64,000 nt of DNA from Epiperipatus broadwayi (taxonomy: Eukaryota > Onychophora > Udeonychophora > Euonychophora > Peripatidae). This document shows, one piece after another, positions 57,486-64,000 of this stretch. The DNA lies in contig JAQFVV010000511.1 of assembly GCA_028023455.1 (NCBI GenBank), forward strand, positions 174,315-238,314, in the 5' to 3' direction. The translations under genes were made by a program, and so were the position numbers. The notes under the pieces were generated by a model. It did no database searches and had not been told where the DNA came from. It worked only from the letters and a program-made list of their open reading frames with translations. Every line of letters starts with the position of its first letter. Position 1 is the first letter of the stretch.

Positions 57486-58686
57486 CACCTGGGTCTCATT
57501 TTATGCGGATTATTTTAATGTGATTTTGAAGTTATGCGGCTCATGTTTCTTCTTAATATCTTTTTATGCGGTTTTTCTTTTATGCAATAAAGAAGTTCAT
57601 ATTTCACTATATTTATTAGATATCAAAAAATTTAAATTATTAATAACTTATTTTGACTTGAATTTTTTTTTTTTTTTTCAAAAATATAATGTTATATTAG
57701 CAGATAACATGAATATGGCCTGAAGCTGTATTTAGAATCTTAGCATCTATGTAAATAACCTACTTACATTAATGAATAAATAATAATTATAGATTTATAC
57801 TTACGTATTAAAATATCACAGTAAATATTCAAAAATTTTAAACTTTTAAAACATATTTTGTTAGATATAACAGAAATAAATAATTTTTTTAGATTTTTAA
57901 AATAAATAATGAAGATTTTATTGATTTTGTAAACTGAAAGTAATCTTTCTAATGATAATGTATAATCTTTTTGTTTTGATTGTGATCTCATTTTTTTAAT
58001 ATAGAAACAAAATGTGACCATTTAAATTTATTTTAGTAGTAAACAAAAAAAGGCAAATTTATTATTTTCTGATAAGTAAAAATCAGCTAATCATAGATTT
58101 TATGTTGATGTGTGAGATAAAGAAAAACGTCAGAAAATGATGAAATCTGAGTTTCCTGCAATGAACAACCTCTTAAATTTCAATGAGAGCTAAATAGTTA
58201 TATGTATGTATATCATGAGCTTTATAAATAATTAGTAAAATCATCATCACAAAGTTTAATCACCGATTACATTGTTGACAGAAAACTATTAACACAGCAC
58301 AAGAATGAAAGTGGCACTAGTTGTACTTTCTCTTGTGACGAATTTGATTTCTTACCCATTCACAAATGAATGCATATTGTCAAATAGTGGTAATGATTAA
58401 AATATGTATGAAAAAATGTAAAATATATACTGTAGTTAATAAAAAGTTTGTCTTGTATTAATTTTTTTTAAATATTTGAAAATTTTTATTAGTCATACTT
58501 TATTTCCATATTTTTTTAATGCAAATTTTAAAGTAACTTTTTCTTGTTGCTTTGCTTTTATGTGATTTCTGAAAATTACAGAACCTATCCCCCATTTTTT
58601 AAGGTAAGTTAAGTCTATTTTGGGGAGATTTTTTTAATGCGGGTTTTCTGCAGAACCTATCTACTTCATAAAATGAGATCCAGGTG
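57486..58686 (-). mobile_element. pogo/Tigger-like DNA transposon, 1.2 kb, TA duplication
   Basis: The left end CACCTGGGTCTCATTTTATG and the right end CATAAAATGAGATCCAGGTG are inverted repeats of about 20 bases with one mismatch, flanked by TA (57484-57485 and 58687-58688). Subterminal sequence repeats TTTTATGCGG or TAATGCGG several times, a style seen in pogo/Tigger elements. A minus-strand 85-codon frame inside (57764-58021) begins with a basic segment MRSQSKQKDYTLSLERLLSVY, faintly like the DNA-binding start of pogo transposases. Most of the transposase is missing, so it is a deleted derivative. Confidence 0.8.
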
Positions 58687-58688
58687 TA

Positions 58689-59137
58689 TTTAAATTGTAT
58701 AAAATCACCTACAGTTTATTTTTATAGTGCACTTTGTTGGAACTTTCAGATGTAGTGTATACTCTTCATATTGAGTCTCTTGATGGTTTCAGATATTCTT
58801 TTGCCTTTATTATTGATTTAAGTATTTATTCTTAGATTTTTTGACTTCTTCATTATTTAATGTTGTGTGGCTGACACTATATTGTAGACAAGTCTCTTGT
58901 TGCACAAACTGACAATTTACAAAATAAGATTATAAACAGGTCAGTTATTTCCTAAACTCAGCATTTAAAGATCAATAATATTCTGTTTTTGTGCATTAGG
59001 TTTTAGCTGAGTGTCTTTTCTTCACTCTTATTACAAGACTCTCATAGTTAGTGAGAAACTAAAGTTTGATGGCTAGCTGAACATGTTGATATATTCATTT
59101 ACTCCCTTGATTTTGATTACACTTTTAAAGATACATG

Positions 59138-59139
<2 letters not shown>
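58689..59139. other. AT-rich sequence, nothing assigned
   Basis: No feature recognised. Confidence 0.4.
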
Positions 59140-59180
<41 letters not shown>

Positions 59181-59205
59181 TGATGATGATGATGATGATG
59201 ATGAT
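59140..59205 (+). repeat. Compound (AAT)n(GAT)n microsatellite
   Basis: About thirteen AAT units followed by about nine GAT units. The apparent Asn-Asp homopolymer frame through it is a by-product. No RTE C-terminus precedes it, so it is not an obvious LINE tail. Confidence 0.95.
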
Positions 59206-60077
59206 GCTAGGTTTTGTAGCAATTGGCTATCCTATTGGAACTTTAACTTCAACTTGCAATTGATCATGAATTATTATCTTCTTTCTTTTGATTTTCATTT
59301 TCATCTTTCCAAGCTGCCACTCTAATATAATGAACTACTTAAATAGTGAAAGTCTGAACTGAAAAAATAATAAATGAATACCGACTACAATCATCACTTT
59401 TATTTATATTAATCCAACTATCCACATAAAATGTATGATTGGTAAATGTATTATCTAATTTTAAGTGCTTATTTTTACATGGTTAATTATGAATAAACAT
59501 TAATTTCATTGTTTTTAATTGACTCATATTTTGATTAATAATATTTATCAATATTTTATTATTTAAATTCATAAATTTTGCTCTAATTACAAATGTTATT
59601 ATAATGTTGCATTTATTCATCTTTCTACATATTTGACATTGTAAACATTAATATTTGAAAGTAGCAGGTAAAACACTTCTTCTTTTAGTTTTTTCTGATT
59701 TAATAAAAATAAATATTAAATTATTTTGGCATTACATAATTATTTTAGACGGGAATCAAGAGACAACATATCTTTTTTTATTTTTCATACTTAGAGATGT
59801 GAAACAAAATATTGGCGATGCGAACAATTTGACGATTTTAATGATATTTAAGTTTTTGACAATATATAATAAATTTGGAATCTTTTGTAATAATTTATTT
59901 TTCTTCATATTTTATATTATCATTGAACATACCTTTGTTATCCAAGCTTGGTTTAAACATTGATTATTTAAATATTATATATATTTTTGTCTCAGTATAT
60001 ATTTTTTTAATTGTATATAATCAATAATAAAAATGTATATACTTGTGTATGTGTTCTAATTAATGATATACCGATTA
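59206..60077. other. AT-rich sequence, nothing assigned
   Basis: A 102-codon plus-strand frame (59655-59963) is Ile/Phe/Leu-rich with no motif, as expected by chance in AT-rich DNA. Confidence 0.4.
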
Positions 60078-60142
60078 AATATAGGGGATTTGAACTCAGA
60101 CTTTCAAGTTCCTTCACTATCCACACTATCTCATACTACTGA
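60078..60142 (-). mobile_element. SINE-D copy
   Basis: The minus strand reads CTATCAGTAGTATGAGATAG, then TGTGGATAGTGAAGG, CTTGAAAGTCTGAGTTCAAAT and CCCCTATAT, the best-preserved B box (GAGTTCAAATCCC) of this family. Confidence 0.7.
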
Positions 60143-60198
60143 TAGTTTTGTATATCTGTAATATTGGGGGTGGAAATATTTTGGAAATATTTTTCATG

Positions 60199-60456
60199 CA
60201 TGCACCAGAATTGATGTGCATTCTTTCCTGTCAATAATTGTTTTAAAACCATAGGTCGGCCACTTGTGTTTAAAGTTTTTTTTAAATAAAGTAACAATTG
60301 TTAACCATGTCTAAGTCAGGCTTATAAGAAGTTCAAACCCTAATTTAGACTCAGCCCATATTGGATTACTTAAAGAATAAGCTGTAACCATATGAATGGC
60401 ACTTATGGTTTTAAAACAATTATTGATGGGAGAGTGTGGGTCAATTTTAGCATGTG
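60199..60456. mobile_element. Foldback element FB-9
   Basis: The left arm 60199-60262 (CATGCACCAGAATTGATGTG, then AATAATTGTTTTAAAACCAT) pairs with 60394-60456 (ATGGTTTTAAAACAATTATT, ending TTAGCATGTG). Confidence 0.83.
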
Positions 60457-60572
60457 TTGCTATATTATTATATCTATATTAATTAATAAGATTCAATGTC
60501 ACATGTAGTTTAAAATGAGAAGCTTTCTCTTCTTTGTAGTATATTTGTACAAGTAATATGTTAATTTAATAA

Positions 60573-60713
60573 TCAGGCTGCTAATAAATTCAAACCTAAT
60601 TTAGACACAGTAATTGTTAGTTTTTTGAAGAATAAGCTTTAACAATAGATGGATCACCTATAGTTTTAAAATAGTTATTAACAGGAGAGACTGCATGTCA
60701 TTTCTAGCACATG
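60573..60713 (+). repeat. Second copy of the FB-9 right half
   Basis: TCAGGCTGCTAATAAATTCA, AAGAATAAGCTTTAACAATA and ATAGTTTTAAAATAGTTATT repeat 60315-60458 in direct orientation, about 258 bases away. The two halves thus look like a local duplication or two insertions of the same family. Confidence 0.75.
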
Positions 60714-60954
60714 TGTGAAGAACAGTTCATTCCACTGTGGATACGTATAGATTTGGATATATTAAAATAAGATTATGAATGTTTGTGTAAAAAATATTTT
60801 TTATTACTCTGAAGAAAACTGTAAGACAGCTGAAATTGTAAAGTTATTAATTTAAATAAAGCATCATTAAGAGTTCAAAGAAGGAGTAAGATTTTGTAAA
60901 GATTTATTTAATTTTACAAAAAAAAAACAATAGAAACCATAATACTAATTGGCA

Positions 60955-61003
60955 TATTATTATTAGTAGTAGTAGTAATAGTAATAGCAGTAGCAGCAGT
61001 AGT
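60955..61003. repeat. Impure (AGT/AAT/AGC)n triplet tract
   Basis: ATTATTAGTAGTAGTAGTAA, then TAGCAGTAGCAGCAGTAG. It lies just 5' of the RTE copy. Confidence 0.9.
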
Positions 61004-61046
61004 ATGTTTCAAATACAACATTATATATACATACAGGTATGATCTA

Positions 61047-62284
61047 TTTTTTTTACCAAGATAATTACAACTTGTCTACAGAGAACATTGGATTTCCATG
61101 AGCCAAGAGAACAAGCTGGATTTAAAAGTGGTTTTAGTACAGTAGATCATATCTAGATATTGAGAGAAGTTATAGAAAGGACAAATGAATATGAGTTGTC
61201 ATTATGCTTTGGATTTATAGATTATGAAAAGGCATTTGATTCTATAAACATTTCTTTAGTGATTAAAGCATTGAATCATCAAGGTATAGATCCAGGATAT
61301 TGTCATATTTTAAAAAATATTTATAAAAATGCAACAGCAACAATTAGATTACATAATGATACTAGGAAAGTCAACATTGAGAAAGGTGTAAGACAGAGTG
61401 ACTCCATATCTCCAAAACTTTTTACAGCAGTGCTGCAAGAAGTATTTTGTGGATTAAAATGGGAAGCTAAAGGAGTGAAAGTAAATGGAGAGTATTTAAG
61501 TCATTTAGATTTTGCAGATGATGTAGTTGTTTTTTTGCAATGAATGCTTTAGAGCTGCAGGAAATGTTGCAGGAGTTATCAGATGAAAGTAGGAAAGTAG
61601 GACTGAATATAAATGTTAAAAAGACTAAAGTAATGTTCAATGGGTTTTCTCAAAATATGAAAATAAAGATTGGTTATGATGAGTTAGAAGAAGCTAACAG
61701 CTACAAATACCTTGGTCAGATTATTAATACAGATGTAAATATAATGGATGAAATTAATTATATAATTAAACTTGGTTGGAATGCTTTTGGTAGAAATAAC
61801 TTGATATTAAAATAAATATGTCTAATTGTTATAAAAGGAAGGTTTTTAATAAATGTATTTTACCAGTTCTTACTTATGGATCTAAGACTTAGTCACTTAA
61901 TAGAAGAGCAATACAGAGACTTCAGACTACTCAAAAAAAAATGAAGAGATGCAGGTTGGGAGTAACAAGAAGAGATTGAAAACAATATATGGGTAAGAGA
62001 ACAGACAGGTGTTACTGACTTCATTGAAAAAATTAAAAATCTGAAATGGAGTTGGGCTGGACATATTACTAGAAGAGATAATAATAGATGGACAATTGAA
62101 ATCTTAAACTGGATTCCAAGAAATTGTAAAAGACTCAGAAAAAGACCACATGTGAGATGGATGGATGAAATAAGAAAATGTGCAGGGGTGGTGTGGAGAA
62201 GAGAAGCTAAAGATCAGAGAAGATGGATTGAACTTGGAGAGACCTTTATCCTGCAGTGGACTGATAATGGTTGATGATGATGAT
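61047..62284 (+). mobile_element. RTE-type LINE, longest copy (RT domain to 3' end)
   Basis: A 5'-truncated RTE starting inside the reverse transcriptase and ending in the (GAT)n tail at 62284. ATGATCTA-TT occurs at 61039-61049 and 62280-62290 with one mismatch, a likely target duplication partly merging with the GAT tail. It is the best template in the window for recognising the six shorter RTE copies, all in the same orientation. Frames are broken at least four times, so it cannot move by itself. Confidence 0.93.
61085..61815 (+). pseudogene. RTE reverse transcriptase, two open pieces
   Basis: The order reads TLDFHEPREQAGFKSGFST, then (61160-61543) LSLCFGFIDYEKAFDSINIS with the first catalytic Asp, GVRQSDSISPKLFTAVLQEV (usual GVRQGD, with Gly changed to Ser) and LDFADDVVVFLQ with the two catalytic Asp residues, then a stop. 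The frame shifts to 61540-61815 with VGLNINVKKTKVMFNG, NSYKYLGQIINTDVNIMDE and LGWNAFGRNNLILK. Earlier stops lie near 61155 and the 5' endonuclease part is absent. The enzyme would copy LINE RNA at nicked DNA in intact relatives; this copy is dead. Confidence 0.93.
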
Positions 62285-62289
62285 CTAAT

Positions 62290-64000
62290 TATTAAGTTCA
62301 ATAAACAGGCTAGATTTATAGTACTATGGTAAGAAGTTATAGTCTGGACCAGAGTTTTAAGAGAGACCATGTAGCTACAAAATGTCCAGGTATACAATCT
62401 TGCTGTCTCTTGTTCTTGACTGCTCAAGCTTATTGGGAAGGTTACTGTGCAGCATCTAGTATTGTTACCAAGGCAAAAACTATATTTTGTATACCAAAAT
62501 GCATAAAGATTGAATACAGATGTATGGTGGATGTGGAAGCTCAATAGAACGTTTTGATGATGCTATTGAGTGCAATTCTGTTGTGTATATATGTGTTTAA
62601 CATGATCTCTCTTGTCCATGATAAAGCTTGACAATTGTGGAGTAGATGGAATTGTGTTTTTCATTCCTGTGGCACAAGCTGTAGAAAGGGTCAATGTTAA
62701 TATATAGTCAGTGATATTGGAGAATGTAGGAGGTGGCTAGAGTATATAACTTGAGCTTCAACAAGAAATCAAAGAATTTAAGTTCCAGTGACCATTTTTT
62801 AAATTGATGAAACAACTGTTTGTTGTTAATTGTTAGCATTTGGGAGAGGTTAGCAACAGATTGATTTGGATATAGTATGTTATATATAGTTCAATAGGAA
62901 AATTTGTTTGCACTAAATGGGAGTATTTAGTTGTGAATTTCTTGAAATTGACTTATGAGGAATGATAGAAATCCATGTATGAGAGGGGGGTTGTCTGTGT
63001 TATAGATAATGACTGTTAGAAGATTTATGTTTGTGAATAAGAAATACTAGGATGGAATGAAGATCTGTGTTATGGGAAAACAGTCATCTTCATAAATGAG
63101 ACACCTTTTTTCTGCACCATAGCATCTTGCTGCACTATGAGGAGATTGGTAAGATAAATGCTTTACTGAAATTAATGATTGGCAAAAAGTAGGATATTTT
63201 TGTAATTACTAACTGTTTGAAGAGGCACCCTTTTGAGAGAAATATATTTTGGACAGGGAGGAGGTAATCCCTTCAGCATTAGCTTTTAGCTTGTTCTGAA
63301 TTTTTTTTTGTCTTATACCAGTTGTTCCTAAATAAAAAGGAAAACCAAGAAAAACAGTAGGTTTACCTTGATAGATTTGTATATGTTGTTTGCCTGTATA
63401 AAGAAACCAAGCTGAAATTTTATTAACATTAAATTTGATTTTAAAGTCAGTAGTATAATCATAAAGGATTTTTTGTAGGATAGGCAGATGTTTTTAGAGG
63501 CAGGAAAGAAGGATATGTCTTCCATTTAAGCTAGGCATGATATAGATAGGTGAGTATATGGAATTTGTATAGCTGGAATTTTTAGCTGTTTTTGTGATAC
63601 AGTTTTCCAGGTCACATAGGTCTGTACTGATAAATCTAGTTAAGTGTGGGATAACAAGTGTCAAGTATAGTGGCTATCTTGAGTGCAAAGTTGGTATGGT
63701 GAAATGGGGTTTCAGATTCAGATGGCCAAGAACATCAGTAAGTGGTCTGAATACACTATGTGCTAAGTGCTTTTAACTTTTGTTTGAAGTGCTGGTATAT
63801 TGGCTCTATCATATTATACTCAGTCCTGATTGCTCCATCCTCTAGTGCTAATGGAACTCTTGTAGTGGATGGGTAGGTTAAAACCCATCAATTGTACTTT
63901 CTTATCCAAGTGTGCTGTTGTTTTAAGCATATTTTTTTGGTTTACAGGTATTCTTTTAAGGTGTTACAGGCATTGTTATATGCTTCAGTGCATTTCTTGA
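62290..64000 (-). pseudogene. LINE-like relic running off the edge (LINE-E)
   Basis: Minus-strand reading around 63.28-63.54 kb gives HILLSCLYKHLPILQKILYD, YTTDFKIKFNVNKISAWFLY, QIYQGKPTVFLGFPFYLGTTG and KIQNKLKANAEGITSSLSKIYFSQKGAS. The layout matches the stretch after the A-D-D box through the thumb of a LINE RT (compare LSKLYNILENYSQNSGLKIN and YLSLQGKVAILN in LINE-B). Further down, toward 62.3 kb, the frames decay and I can identify nothing firm. The 5' portion would lie beyond the window. Confidence 0.5.

Noticed and set aside
59083-59325. Plus-strand frame with Asn and Asp homopolymers
   Set aside because: Produced by the (AAT)n(GAT)n microsatellite; the flanking residues are low-complexity.
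62104-62544. Minus-strand 146-codon frame
   Set aside because: Its right part is antisense to the RTE C-terminus and the rest shows no motif; it is a shadow frame.

Overview
The window looks like AT-rich nuclear DNA from a large-genome invertebrate animal; by eye roughly seven in ten or more bases are A or T. I find no complete cellular protein-coding gene and no bacterial-style operon. It reads as intergenic or long-intron sequence filled with transposable-element relics. The mix of an RTE-type LINE with (GAT)n tails, several tRNA-derived SINEs, mariner, hAT-like and pogo-like DNA transposons and many long foldback elements suits an invertebrate such as a mollusc (cephalopods are my first guess) or a chelicerate. 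I cannot fix the taxon from sequence alone.

Layout. 0-9 kb: sparse relics (one RTE 3' end, one young tRNA-like SINE at 2.24 kb, one older SINE at 3.2 kb), a C-depleted minisatellite-like block at 4.4-4.7 kb, and one short minus-strand open segment at 8.16-8.31 kb that could be a real exon. 9-11 kb: two long (TA)n tracts and two foldback elements, one with arms of about 176 bases. 17.2-20.7 kb: a nearly full-length, decayed APE-type LINE on the minus strand. 22-26.3 kb: a cluster of nested DNA elements, including a hAT-like element with a palindromic MITE inside it. 27.7-33.8 kb: SINEs and old RTE relics. 36.4 kb: a strong hairpin. 38.2-42.3 kb: two mariner relics in opposite orientation. 42.76-43.08 kb: a TATA box, CpG-enriched sequence and a strong splice donor, which may be a promoter plus first exon. 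44.6-51 kb: an RTE copy with clear target-site duplication, fragments of two other LINEs on the minus strand, and three foldback copies. 52.4-55.4 kb: a SINE-B cluster. 55.6-58.7 kb: an RTE end, two foldbacks and a 1.2-kb pogo-like element. 60-64 kb: a foldback with a duplicated flank, the best RTE reverse-transcriptase copy, and a decayed minus-strand LINE running off the edge.

How the parts relate. All seven RTE copies lie on the plus strand, and all four relics of the other LINE types lie on the minus strand. SINE-A carries an intact tRNA-like cloverleaf core and, in three copies, perfect 12-15 base target-site duplications, so it is the youngest visible activity. About ten long inverted repeats, from at least seven families, would form double-stranded RNA if the region is transcribed. 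Nothing here convinces me of a new enzymatic or defence system. The items most worth following are the two candidate host exons, the SINE-A family and the foldback families.
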